Shown: piece after piece, positions 8,701 to 16,709 of the stretch
How the letters are laid out: the number at the start of each line of letters is the position of its first letter
How positions within the stretch are numbered: the stretch's first letter is position 1
DNA from: Nodularia sp. NIES-3585
GTDB lineage: Bacteria > Cyanobacteriota > Cyanobacteriia > Cyanobacteriales > Nostocaceae
Direction of reading: 5' to 3'
DNA length: 64,000 nt
NCBI RefSeq assembly: GCF_002218065.1
Contig: NZ_BDUB01000001.1
Span: 4,435,118 to 4,499,117 of the forward strand
The notes under the pieces: model-generated
What the model was told of the DNA's origin: nothing
The model's database searches: none
The model's input: only the letters and a program-made list of their open reading frames with translations
Position numbers and translations under genes: made by a program

Positions 8701-10209
8701 ATTAATTATTTAGTGCAGGAACGGTCTACTTTTAGGCTAAAAGTTCCATTTGTGAGGGAACGTCAGGGGAGTTATCAAACTCGTCAGCCATTACCTGGAT
8801 GCCCAATTCTGCCTGCATCTCTGCAATTACGGCAGTATCAGCGACAGGCTATTACTAGCTGGTTTGCCAACAATGGCAGAGGAACGCTGAAAATGGCTAC
8901 TGGTAGTGGTAAGACTATTACAGCTCTAGCGATCGCTTGTGAATTATACCAGCAAATTAATTTACAAGTGTTATTAGTGGTGTGTCCTTATCGTCATCTG
9001 GTCACCCAATGGGCGCGAGAATGTGAGAAGTTTAACTTACAGCCTATTTTAGCTTTCGAGAATTTACGCACTTGGCAAAGTCAACTATCTACGCAACTGT
9101 ATAATCTGCGTTCCGGTTCGCAAAACTTTGTCACGGTAATTACTACCAACTCCACATTAATTAGTGATGGTTTTCAGTCCCAACTTAAGTATTTTCCTCC
9201 CAAGACTTTAATTATCGGTGATGAAGCGCATAATTTAGGCTCACCAAAGTTAGACGAAAATTTACCTCGTCGCGTGGGGTTACGACTGGCTTTATCGGCT
9301 ACACCAGAGAGGTATTTTGATGACTATGGGACGCAATCGTTATTTGATTACTTTGGTTCAGTGCTACAACCAGAGTTTAACTTAAAGGATGCGATCGCTC
9401 AAGGGGCTTTAGTACATTATTTGTATTATCCCATACTTGTAGAACTGACCGAAACCGAAAGTATGGCTTATTTAAAGTTAACCAAAAAAATCGGGCGCGC
9501 TTTATTATATAGAGAACGAGAAAATGGCGCAGCGCGAAACTTTGAAGACAACGAAGACTTAAAACCCTTATTAATGCAACGCGCCAGATTAATTGGTACA
9601 GCAGAAAATAAATTAACCGCTTTGCGAGAATTAATGGAGACTCGGCGAGAAAGCACCCACACACTATTTTATTGTAGCGATGGTTCCCAAGAAACCGGAC
9701 AACGTTCATCCTTGCGTCAACTCAAAGCCGTAGCCAAAATACTCGGTGTAGACTTAGGATATAGAGTCAGCACATACACAGCCCACACTTCCCTCAAAGA
9801 AAGAGAAACCTTACGCCGTCAATTTGAAAGTGGAGAATTACAGGGTTTAGTCGCAATACGCTGCTTAGACGAAGGAGTTGATATACCAGCCATTCAAACA
9901 GCCGTAATTTTATCAAGTTCTGGAAATCCGCGCCAGTTCATACAGCGCCGGGGGAGAGTATTACGCCCTCACATTGGTAAAGAACGCGCCACCATATTCG
10001 ATATGATCGTTTTACCACCAGACCTAGATAGAGAAACCATAGAAATAGAACGCAATCTGTTAAAGAAAGAACTACGCCGCTTCGTTGAATTTGCCGACTT
10101 AGCCGATAACGCCGGCGAAGCTAGAATGAAACTACTAAACTTACAAAAACGTTACGGATTATTAGATATTTGTATCGGCTCAATAAGTGGGGGTAGGGGA
10201 GGAAAATAA
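8698..10209 (+). CDS. dnd-system helicase 'restriction enzyme' (SF2)
   Basis: This 503-residue superfamily-2 helicase resembles the DNA phosphorothioation system restriction enzyme family (the one I know as TIGR04095) and the Res subunits of type I/III systems. The Q-like region LQLRQYQRQAITSW is followed by Walker A (KMATGSGKT, about residue 63), the DEAH-type box (IIGDEAHNLG), motif III (ALSATPER) and motifs V-VI (CLDEGVDIPAIQ and QFIQRRGRVLRP). I see no nuclease domain in it. It heads the left arm of the dnd island and presumably works with the SMC-like ATPase at 12514. The IS66-like transposase begins 38 bp after its stop. Confidence 0.75.
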   Translation: MINYLVQERSTFRLKVPFVRERQGSYQTRQPLPGCPILPASLQLRQYQRQAITSWFANNGRGTLKMATGSGKTITALAIACELYQQINLQVLLVVCPYRHLVTQWARECEKFNLQPILAFENLRTWQSQLSTQLYNLRSGSQNFVTVITTNSTLISDGFQSQLKYFPPKTLIIGDEAHNLGSPKLDENLPRRVGLRLALSATPERYFDDYGTQSLFDYFGSVLQPEFNLKDAIAQGALVHYLYYPILVELTETESMAYLKLTKKIGRALLYRERENGAARNFEDNEDLKPLLMQRARLIGTAENKLTALRELMETRRESTHTLFYCSDGSQETGQRSSLRQLKAVAKILGVDLGYRVSTYTAHTSLKERETLRRQFESGELQGLVAIRCLDEGVDIPAIQTAVILSSSGNPRQFIQRRGRVLRPHIGKERATIFDMIVLPPDLDRETIEIERNLLKKELRRFVEFADLADNAGEARMKLLNLQKRYGLLDICIGSISGGRGGK

Positions 10210-10247
10210 GTGAAGCGAGGTACACATAGTATCCTAAAATAGGAGAC

Positions 10248-11939
10248 ATGACGCAAAAGCTTATTAAGAGTGACTTTTCCGAATTAGATTTGCTGCAAAC
10301 CATCGAGCCAAAAGGGATTGCAGACGAATCCATGCGTCAGACAGTAGAGGTATTATTGAACCTCATCGAGCAATTACAATCAAAAGTAAAAGGCTTAGAG
10401 TCAGAGAATCAACGGTTAAGAGATGAAAATAATCGGCTCAAGGGAGAACAAGGTCAGCCAGAGATAAAAGCCAAGAACAAGAAAGGCTTTAATAACAAGC
10501 ACTCATCAGAAGAAGAAAGAAAAACCCCAAAAAAGCACTCCAAGGGCAGTAAAAATCAAACAATTAAAATAGACCGGGAACAAATACTAGAATATCCCCA
10601 AGACAAACTACCAGAAGATGCAAAGTTTAAAGGGTATGAAGAAGTAATTGTCCAAAACATCATCCTGGAAACCGACAACGTACTATTCCGCAAAGAGAAA
10701 TACTACTCAGCTTTAGAAAAGAAAACTTATCTAGCAGAACTGCCTTGCGGTTACGAAGGAGAATTTGGACCAGGAATAAAAACCTTAGTTATCAGCTTGT
10801 ACTACGGGGGTAACATGACCCAAGGCAAGTTGTTAGAATTCTTAGAGGATATAGGCATTTCCATGTCAGCAGGCTATTTATCAAACCTACTGATTAAAAA
10901 CCATACTGATTTTGAAAGTGAGAAAACCGAAGTATATTCAGCAGGACTAGCGAGCAGTCCTTGGCAGCACTTTGACCAGACTGCTGCTCGCGTTGCTGGG
11001 GTGAACTACACAACTAATGTAGTGTGTAACCCTTTGTATACAGTCTACTTGACAACTGCCAAGAAAGACCGATTGAGTGTACTACTGGGATTGCAAAATG
11101 GAAGAGAACTTGAATTTATCCTCAATCAACTTACAAGTGAGTTGTTGGAAAATTTCCAACTTCCGACTAAATGGAAGAATGCTCTCAAACTATTACCTCA
11201 AGAAACTGTATTGAGTCAGGGACAATTTAATACTCTACTTGATATATATCTGCCCAAACTGGGTTCCCAACAACGTACCCGAATCATGGAAGCCGCCGCT
11301 ATTACTTTCTATCATCAGCAAACTGATTGGCCTGTGGTGCAAACTCTCGTCTGCGATGATGCCCCCCAATTCAAATTACTGACTGATAATATAGCTTTGT
11401 GTTGGGTACATGAGGGACGACATTACAAAAAATTGAGTCCGTTTATTGCTTGTCACCAAAAGAGTTTAGATGAATTTCTGGATAAGTTCTGGAAATATTA
11501 CCGGAAATTATTAGCTTATCGAGATTCTCCCCATCAACAGCAAGCTGACGAACTTAGAGCAGAATTTTGGACACTTTTTTCCACAGACAGTGGTTATGAA
11601 CAGTTGGATGAGCGAAAACGATTAACGCGCCTGAAAATTTCGGAATTGCTCAGAGTTTTAGAGCATCCTGAATTACCTTTGCACAATAATCCGGCGGAGT
11701 TAGCTGCTCGGACGATGGTACAACGGCGTAATATTAGTTATGCAACTCAGACTCTTGAGGGTACTCAGGCTTGGGATACTTTTATGTCTCTTGTTGCCAC
11801 TACTCGTAAGTTGGGTATCAGCTTTTTTGAATATATCCGTGACCGCATTTCTCAGGTGGGAAATATTCCCTCTTTGGGGTCTATTATTCGCGAAAAATCT
11901 GTTCTCAACCCCTTTGGTTGCTCATGGGTTCTTGAATAA
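10248..11939 (+). CDS. IS66-like transposase
   Basis: The 563-residue protein has an N-terminal coiled coil (about residues 30-65), a lysine-rich linker, then an IS66-type DDE catalytic core. The first Asp is in HFDQTAARV, the second in LVCDDAPQF, followed by CWVHEGRHYKKL, and the Glu is in HNNPAELAARTMVQRR. This is a divergent branch of IS66, and no tnpA or tnpB companion is present. An AGGAGA ribosome-binding site precedes the ATG. It separates the helicase gene from its likely partner ATPase. I could not identify terminal inverted repeats or a target duplication by eye, so the element ends are not defined. Confidence 0.85.
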   Translation: MTQKLIKSDFSELDLLQTIEPKGIADESMRQTVEVLLNLIEQLQSKVKGLESENQRLRDENNRLKGEQGQPEIKAKNKKGFNNKHSSEEERKTPKKHSKGSKNQTIKIDREQILEYPQDKLPEDAKFKGYEEVIVQNIILETDNVLFRKEKYYSALEKKTYLAELPCGYEGEFGPGIKTLVISLYYGGNMTQGKLLEFLEDIGISMSAGYLSNLLIKNHTDFESEKTEVYSAGLASSPWQHFDQTAARVAGVNYTTNVVCNPLYTVYLTTAKKDRLSVLLGLQNGRELEFILNQLTSELLENFQLPTKWKNALKLLPQETVLSQGQFNTLLDIYLPKLGSQQRTRIMEAAAITFYHQQTDWPVVQTLVCDDAPQFKLLTDNIALCWVHEGRHYKKLSPFIACHQKSLDEFLDKFWKYYRKLLAYRDSPHQQQADELRAEFWTLFSTDSGYEQLDERKRLTRLKISELLRVLEHPELPLHNNPAELAARTMVQRRNISYATQTLEGTQAWDTFMSLVATTRKLGISFFEYIRDRISQVGNIPSLGSIIREKSVLNPFGCSWVLE

Positions 11940-12343
11940 CTCTTTCCCCGAAGTATTGAGGGGATACAGATATTTGATTAAATAAGAGGCACTTCCCCAC
12001 TTTAAAATACTTCCTCCTCCTCTTTCTTGGCGTTCTTTGCGCCTTGGCGGTTCGTTCCTCTTAAAAAAATTTGTAGTAAATAGCAGAAAGTGTGGGAGAA
12101 TAATATTAAGGTTGATCATAATTGGATGTAGCTTGCCTTAAAAATTTAGCCTACAGACGATTATAATGTAAATCCATCCTTAATCTACCACACCCAATAC
12201 TCAAAATCAAGCTTTCTTTTTTGCCCAATAAATTGCAAAAATTCCCGCAATACCTAAAACCAAGAGTAATAGTAGCTTTACTGATGTAAATGCAGGACTT
12301 ATAGCAGCTAAAATATAAAGAAAACCTATTGAAAAGCCGCCAA
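11940..12343. other. Stretch between transposase and SMC operon
   Basis: This contains the presumed right end of the insertion element, which I could not delimit. A dispersed Nostoc-type repeat (GCGTTCTTTGCGCCTTGGCGGTTCGT) lies about 12030-12057. There is also the larger part of a possible antisense small membrane ORF (12207-12383). The promoter of the downstream two-gene unit must lie here if the insertion did not cut it off from the helicase promoter. Confidence 0.4.
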
Positions 12344-12383
12344 ATGCTCCCAGACACAAATATTGAAGATGTGCAGGAACCAA
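12207..12383 (-). CDS. Possible small membrane protein
   Basis: A minus-strand frame of 58 codons starting at TTG is bounded upstream by TAG. It reads as a two-helix hydrophobic protein: CLGAFGGFSIGFLYILAAI, then VKLLLLLVLGIAGIFAIYW, ending KKKA. The amphipathic layout looks like a real or recently lost membrane protein, but it overlaps the 5' end of the plus-strand small ORF at 12344 for about 40 bp. Both cannot easily be under full selection there. It may be a truncated remnant. Confidence 0.3.
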   Translation of the reverse strand: MVPAHLQYLCLGAFGGFSIGFLYILAAISPAFTSVKLLLLLVLGIAGIFAIYWAKKKA

Positions 12384-12517
12384 TTTCTAGTGCGTCGCCA
12401 GAAGTGCGACAGATTATTGAGCGAGTTTGGAAATTGGAAAAAGGCAGACTAGATAAAAAAATCAATAGCCATATTAACGAAGAGATATTAGATATTGTTA
12501 AGGAAGAAGTGCAATGA
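12344..12517 (+). CDS. Small protein coupled to SMC-like ATPase
   Basis: A 57-residue acidic, helical protein (MLPDTNIEDVQEPIS..., ending EILDIVKEEVQ). Its stop overlaps the ATG of the following ATPase gene by 4 bases (ATGA), so translation is probably coupled. An in-frame TTG at 12329 is an alternative start. I recognise no family. Its position suggests a small subunit or regulator of the ATPase. Confidence 0.55.
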   Translation: MLPDTNIEDVQEPISSASPEVRQIIERVWKLEKGRLDKKINSHINEEILDIVKEEVQ

Positions 12518-14583
12518 AGCTGACTTCAATTAAGCTGTGCAACTTTCGCTCCTTTTATGGTACAACTCCAGAAATACTCCTTGCTGTAGGAGACACCCTG
12601 AACACCACAATTATTCATGGTAATAACGGTTCTGGAAAAACCAGTTTACTCAATGCCTTTACTTGGGTATTATATGAAAAATTTAGTGCCGCTTTCGCCT
12701 CCGCCGAACAGTTAGTTAATAAACGTTCCATTGCTGAAGCCCAAAAAGGTCAACCTGTAGAATGTTGGGTAGAAGTTGGCTGGGAACACGAAGGTAAACG
12801 CTACAAAGTTAAACGTTCCTGTCGGGTTTATAAAAATGAAAGTGACTTTGAAGCTGGTAAAACCGAGTTACGGATGTGGGTAGGTGAAGATGATGGTGAA
12901 TGGAAGATACCACAACAACAACCAGATGATATTATTAATCAAATTTTACCTGCTAGTTTACATCAATATTTTTTCTTTGACGGTGAACGCATAGAAGAAA
13001 TCGTGCGTTCTGATAAAAAAGCTGAAATTGCGGAAGCGACTAAGATTTTCTTGGGTGTGGAAGTAATTAACCGTTCTATCCGACATTTAGGAGAAGCGAA
13101 AAAAACTTTAGAGAGTGAGTTGAAAGCCATTGGTGATGCAGAAACCAAGAAACTGCTAAAACAGCAAGAACAGATAGAACAAGAAAGTGAACGCCTCACC
13201 AACCGCCAAACAGAAATTAAACAAGAGTTAGAATATCAACAAACCTTTAAAAAAGAGACAAGTAACCGTTTATTGGAACTTGTCAAAGCCAAAGAAATAG
13301 AAGACAGGTGGCAAAATTTAGAATTGCATAAAGCCGAAAACCAGGAAGCATTCAAAAAAAATAAAGAAGCCCTGAAAAAAATTATTTCCTCACGGGGTTA
13401 TACAGTGTTACTGGGGGAGACGACATCACAATTTCGCAAAATCATTGATGATTTAAAACAGCAAGGTGAGTTAACCTCTGGAATTTCGCGAGAATTTGTC
13501 AACGAATTATTAAAAACTCAGCGCTGTATTTGTGGTGCAGACTTAAGTGCAGGTAATCATAATCATGAAAATGTCCGAATTTGGCTAGATAAAGCTGGTT
13601 CTTCCGCAGTGGAAGAAACCGCAATTCGCATGGGTGTACAAGTCGATGAAATTGATAAACAAGCTGGGGCTTTTTGGGAAGAAGTTGATAGAGAACAAGC
13701 CAGAATTAAGCAATTAAGAGAAACCATATCCCAAGTTGAAGGTGAATTAGATAACCTTCAAGACAAACTGCGAAAAGATGCGAATGAAGAAATTAGCAGT
13801 TTACAAAAACGGTTAGATGAGATTTCCAGTAAAATTGATGAATTAAATCGAGAACAAGGTGCAAACCAGCAGAAAATTATCCAATTAAAAACCGAAATTG
13901 ATGCTTTAGGTAAACAAATATCTAAGCAGAAACTGAATGAAGAAAGGCAAATCTTAGCACAGCGACGCATTAACGCTACTCAAGATGCAATTGAACGGTT
14001 AACCGAAGTTAAAAATCGCCAAGAAAAACAATTTCGTCTGCAACTAGAAAAACGAGTCCAAGAGATATTTAACCAGCTTTCAGTCAAACCATATATTCCC
14101 AAAATCAGCGAAAAATATGAATTAACCTTAGTAGAACATACTGCGGGAATAGAAGCACCAGTTGCAGCTTCCACAGGAGAAAATCAAATTCTCAGCTTAT
14201 CCTTTATTGCCAGCATCATCGATAAAGTGAGAGAGTGGAGTCAAAAACGCAAAATGATGATGCTTCCCGATAGTAGCACATTTCCTATTGTTATGGATTC
14301 CCCCTTTGGCAGCTTAGATGAAATGTCACGGAGACATATAGCGGGAACAATTCCCAAATTAGCTAACCAATTAATTGTCTTAGCCAGTAAAACTCAATGG
14401 CGAGGTGAAGTTGAAGAAGAAATGGCAGAAAGAATAGGTAGAGAATATGTACTTACCTATTATTCCTCAAAACCAGATTGTGAACAAAATCATATCCAAT
14501 TAGCAGGACAAAGATACCCCTTAGTCAAGCAAAGTCCCAACGAATTTGAGTACACCGAAATCATAGAAGTAATTCGTAATTAA
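12514..14583 (+). CDS. SMC/Rad50-like AAA ATPase of the dnd island
   Basis: This 689-residue ATPase has an N-terminal P-loop (GNNGSGKTS, residues 36-44) followed by FFFDGERIEEI. A long coiled coil (about 170-320 and 370-510) is broken by a zinc-hook-like RCICGADL near residue 337. The C-terminal half-site has an ABC-like signature (STGENQILSLSFIA) and Walker B (FPIVMDSPFGSLD). It is related to DndD but distinct from the DndD at 22606 in the same island. Together with the helicase at 8698 it probably forms the effector arm. That is inference from gene order and family, not from any shown reaction. Confidence 0.75.
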   Translation: MKLTSIKLCNFRSFYGTTPEILLAVGDTLNTTIIHGNNGSGKTSLLNAFTWVLYEKFSAAFASAEQLVNKRSIAEAQKGQPVECWVEVGWEHEGKRYKVKRSCRVYKNESDFEAGKTELRMWVGEDDGEWKIPQQQPDDIINQILPASLHQYFFFDGERIEEIVRSDKKAEIAEATKIFLGVEVINRSIRHLGEAKKTLESELKAIGDAETKKLLKQQEQIEQESERLTNRQTEIKQELEYQQTFKKETSNRLLELVKAKEIEDRWQNLELHKAENQEAFKKNKEALKKIISSRGYTVLLGETTSQFRKIIDDLKQQGELTSGISREFVNELLKTQRCICGADLSAGNHNHENVRIWLDKAGSSAVEETAIRMGVQVDEIDKQAGAFWEEVDREQARIKQLRETISQVEGELDNLQDKLRKDANEEISSLQKRLDEISSKIDELNREQGANQQKIIQLKTEIDALGKQISKQKLNEERQILAQRRINATQDAIERLTEVKNRQEKQFRLQLEKRVQEIFNQLSVKPYIPKISEKYELTLVEHTAGIEAPVAASTGENQILSLSFIASIIDKVREWSQKRKMMMLPDSSTFPIVMDSPFGSLDEMSRRHIAGTIPKLANQLIVLASKTQWRGEVEEEMAERIGREYVLTYYSSKPDCEQNHIQLAGQRYPLVKQSPNEFEYTEIIEVIRN

Positions 14584-14601
14584 CAGTTAACAGTTATCAC
14601 G

Positions 14602-14691
14602 GGACTTACGCAAAATCATGAAAAAACGAACCACGAAGGACACAAAGGACACGAAGTTAAGAGGGTTTCAGAGAGTTCTTGCATAAGTCCT
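14602..14691. repeat. MITE-like element, copy 2
   Basis: This 90-bp unit has ends GGACTTACGCAA and TTGCATAAGTCC (one mismatch). It shares the interior motif ATCATGAAAAAACGAACC and the following ACACAAAG-rich stretch with the copy at 8477-8568. It sits just after the SMC-like ATPase gene, so the two copies bracket the helicase/ATPase module. Confidence 0.7.
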
Positions 14692-14754
14692 ATTATCAGT
14701 CAAAAGATTGATTATTGATTAACATTCTTCCCCATTGTACGCTTCTCTATTCTT

Positions 14755-14784
14755 CTTTGCGGCTTTGCGCCTTTGCGTGAAACA
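14755..14784. repeat. Left 30-bp inverted repeat of SLH/DUF3370 remnant
   Basis: A CTTTGCG-rich 30-bp sequence is repeated in inverse orientation at 15376-15405 with only two mismatches. The two copies bracket the broken SLH/DUF3370 reading frame, as if the whole were a small cassette. Alternatively, two copies of a common dispersed repeat happen to lie in opposite orientation. Confidence 0.65.
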
Positions 14785-14787
14785 ATC

Positions 14788-15374
14788 ATGAACCAATATA
14801 CCCTAGCAATACTCACCTTTCTCCTAACCTTACCCCACACCCGCACCCTCGCCTTTTTTGACACCCAAAACCACTGGGGAAAAGATTGTCTTCAACAATT
14901 AGGAGAACGCAAACTAATTACAGGCTACCCCGACGGAAGTTTTCGCCCCAACGCAACCGTCACCCGCGCGGAAGCAGCTGTATTAATGTTAAATGCTTTT
15001 CCCGATGCACCAATAATTATGGGATAGAATACAATCTCAGTTTGCCTTTACGTAATTCTAGCAATCAAACCCGAACTGTAACTGTATCTATTCAAACTCC
15101 TGTGAAGGATGAAGGGGGAAGTGATAGGTTACTGTTTTTACAGCCACGGGTGGAACAGGTATTTTTTCGGGGAACGGTGAGGGTGCGTTATCTGGATGAT
15201 GATGGTGTGGAAAGAACTCGCTATGTGCATTTGGTACAGCGACGGGGACAAACTGGTGAACCTTTGCTGAGGTTGGAAATGCAAGGGGGAGAGAGGCGAC
15301 AGGTTCAGGTGGATTTTTTGTATCCTCCTGATGCTACTCCACCGCAGGTTTTGACTGTGAGGACTGAGGGGTGA
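14788..15374 (+). pseudogene. SLH-DUF3370 chimeric remnant (frameshifted)
   Basis: The first frame, from the ATG at 14788, encodes a signal peptide (MNQYTLAILTFLLTLPHTRT...). One S-layer-homology motif follows (HWGKDCLQQLGERKLITGYPDGSFRPNATVTRAEA, quoted in part) and the frame ends at 15027. The other frame carries the conserved C-terminal half of DUF3370 from NNYGIEYNLSLPL to TPPQVLTVRTEG and ends at 15374. The two meet around 15008-15020 out of frame. Full DUF3370 proteins are much longer, so I infer that a deletion joined the start of one exported-protein gene to the end of another. Confidence 0.65.
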
Positions 15375-15375
15375 A

Positions 15376-15405
15376 TGTTTCGCGCAAAGGCGCAAAGGCG
15401 CAAAG
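15376..15405. repeat. Right 30-bp inverted repeat of SLH/DUF3370 remnant
   Basis: This is the inverse complement of 14755-14784 with two mismatches. It begins one base after the DUF3370 frame's stop codon, followed by an AAGGGAAGAGG tail. Confidence 0.65.
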
Positions 15406-15457
15406 GGAAGAGGTTTTTGGGTAGAGTTGAGATGGGTAGTTTTTATAAGGTGGGGTT

Positions 15458-16063
15458 ATGATTGCGAGTCGAGAAGGAAGTTATATGTCTCCCCAGGAGT
15501 ATTTGGAATGGGAGGAGACGCAGGAGGTTAAGCATGAATATATCAATGGTGAAGTTTTTGCCATGACTGGGGGGACTATTCCTCATACTACTATTGCTCT
15601 TAATTTAGCTGCGGCGTTAAAAGGACATTTACGAGGGGGTAAGTGTCGTGCTTTTATGGCAGATGCAAAGCTGGGTGTATCGGAAAATGGCCCCTTTCAT
15701 TACCCGGATGTGATGGTGAGTTGTCATCCCAGGGATAAACAAGCTATTAAGTTTATTCAGTATCCTTGTCTGATTGTTGAGGTTCTTTCTCCTGGTACGG
15801 AAGCTTACGACAGAGGCGGTAAGTTTACGCAGTATCGCCGGATAGCAACTTTGCAAGAGTATGTGCTGATTGATGCTCAAAAAATGAGTTTGGATTGTTT
15901 TCGATTGAATGACAGGGGTTTATGGGAGTTACATCCTTACGCTGAGGGGGATGAGGTTCATTTAAGTAGTGTTGACTTTCGCTTTCCTCTCTCTCTGGTT
16001 TATGAGGATGTGGAGTTGACGAACCACAGAGGCGCAGAGGACACAGAGAGGAAGGGGGAATAG
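15458..16063 (+). CDS. Uma2 family (DUF820) endonuclease-like protein
   Basis: This 201-residue protein belongs to the Uma2 group, which has a PD-(D/E)xK nuclease fold and is greatly expanded in cyanobacteria. Key positions are YPDVMVS (Asp), LIVEVLSPGTEAYDRGGKFTQYR (Glu and Lys) and the closing QEYVLID. The N-terminal MSPQEYLEWEETQEVKHEYINGEV is typical. The last 15 residues (about LTNHRGAEDTERKGE) are encoded by a dispersed intergenic repeat and look like a recent extension. It lies between the dnd ATPase and dnd-associated protein 4 but is not a known dnd component. Confidence 0.85.
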   Translation: MIASREGSYMSPQEYLEWEETQEVKHEYINGEVFAMTGGTIPHTTIALNLAAALKGHLRGGKCRAFMADAKLGVSENGPFHYPDVMVSCHPRDKQAIKFIQYPCLIVEVLSPGTEAYDRGGKFTQYRRIATLQEYVLIDAQKMSLDCFRLNDRGLWELHPYAEGDEVHLSSVDFRFPLSLVYEDVELTNHRGAEDTERKGE

Positions 16064-16115
16064 GCGATCGCATCTAATATTCGGTTAAAATAGTCACAAT
16101 ATAGATATCATTATC

Positions 16116-16577
16116 ATGGCTGCAAATAGAATCAGGGTTGCTAAGGATAAGGCTGAGTTGGTGAAACAGTTAGTAGCATCAAAAGATACAACTGGACCTT
16201 TTCAAACTTATGTGGAAGTAATGGTATTTGCGGCAGCTTTGGGAGTCAAGCATAAAAAACGTGTTCCTTTGGAAGTAAGTGCTAAAGATTTATCTCCATT
16301 ACGACAAGATTATTTTGCTAGTAGCTTCATTTTGCTAATTAATTTGTTAGCTATCACTGAAACTAAAGACATCAAAATTATAGGAAATGATGAGTTAGCT
16401 GATGAAAAACGTATTCATATTTTTGAAGAGTATGCTAATAGCGGATTGGAAATTTTACAAAATGAACTGCGCGGAGCAGTAGATTATTCAGAGCGCCTTT
16501 TATTGATTCTCAGTTCTGAAAGATTTACTTCGGAAGAACAAGATGAGGAGTTTGATTTACGGAAATTTCTATCTTAA
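16116..16577 (+). CDS. DNA phosphorothioation-associated protein 4
   Basis: This 153-residue protein matches the dnd-associated protein 4 family, which is found almost only next to dnd genes. Diagnostic are the N-terminus NRIRVAKDKAELVKQL, then GPFQTYVEVMVFAAALGVKHKKRVPL, and the C-terminal IFEEYANSGLEILQNELRGAVDYSERLL. Its role in the system is not known to me. It is convergent with the minus-strand DGQHR gene, and a strong hairpin with a T-run separates the two. Confidence 0.85.
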   Translation: MAANRIRVAKDKAELVKQLVASKDTTGPFQTYVEVMVFAAALGVKHKKRVPLEVSAKDLSPLRQDYFASSFILLINLLAITETKDIKIIGNDELADEKRIHIFEEYANSGLEILQNELRGAVDYSERLLLILSSERFTSEEQDEEFDLRKFLS

Positions 16578-16645
16578 AATATTTTGATAATGTATTAATT
16601 TTAAATTTTTTTTCTAATAAAGCCTGATCTGTTGAATAAAAATAA

Positions 16646-16682
16646 TTACCACTAAATCAAATATCCAGTGGTAAAATTTTTT
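16646..16682 (+). terminator. Terminator between convergent dnd genes
   Basis: TTACCACT (16646-16653) pairs perfectly with AGTGGTAA (16667-16674), followed by AATTTTTT. This fits a rho-independent terminator for the plus-strand gene ending at 16577 and may also serve the minus-strand gene ending at 16710. Confidence 0.75.
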
Positions 16683-16709
16683 ATATCTTCCGAATAAATG
16701 TGATAATAG

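Noticed and set aside
10210-11990. Terminal inverted repeats of the IS66-like element
   Set aside because: By eye the flanks show only short, weak similarity (GTATCC-like), so I give no element ends or target duplication.
12151-12465. 104-codon minus-strand frame opposite the small dnd ORF
   Set aside because: It is a shadow of the plus-strand ORF and of the hydrophobic frame at 12207-12383, rich in Cys/Ser/Ile with no pattern.
14886-15374. Independent DUF3370 gene starting at 14886
   Set aside because: Its first 40 codons are the out-of-frame shadow of the SLH sequence. Only the part after about 15010 shows family conservation.
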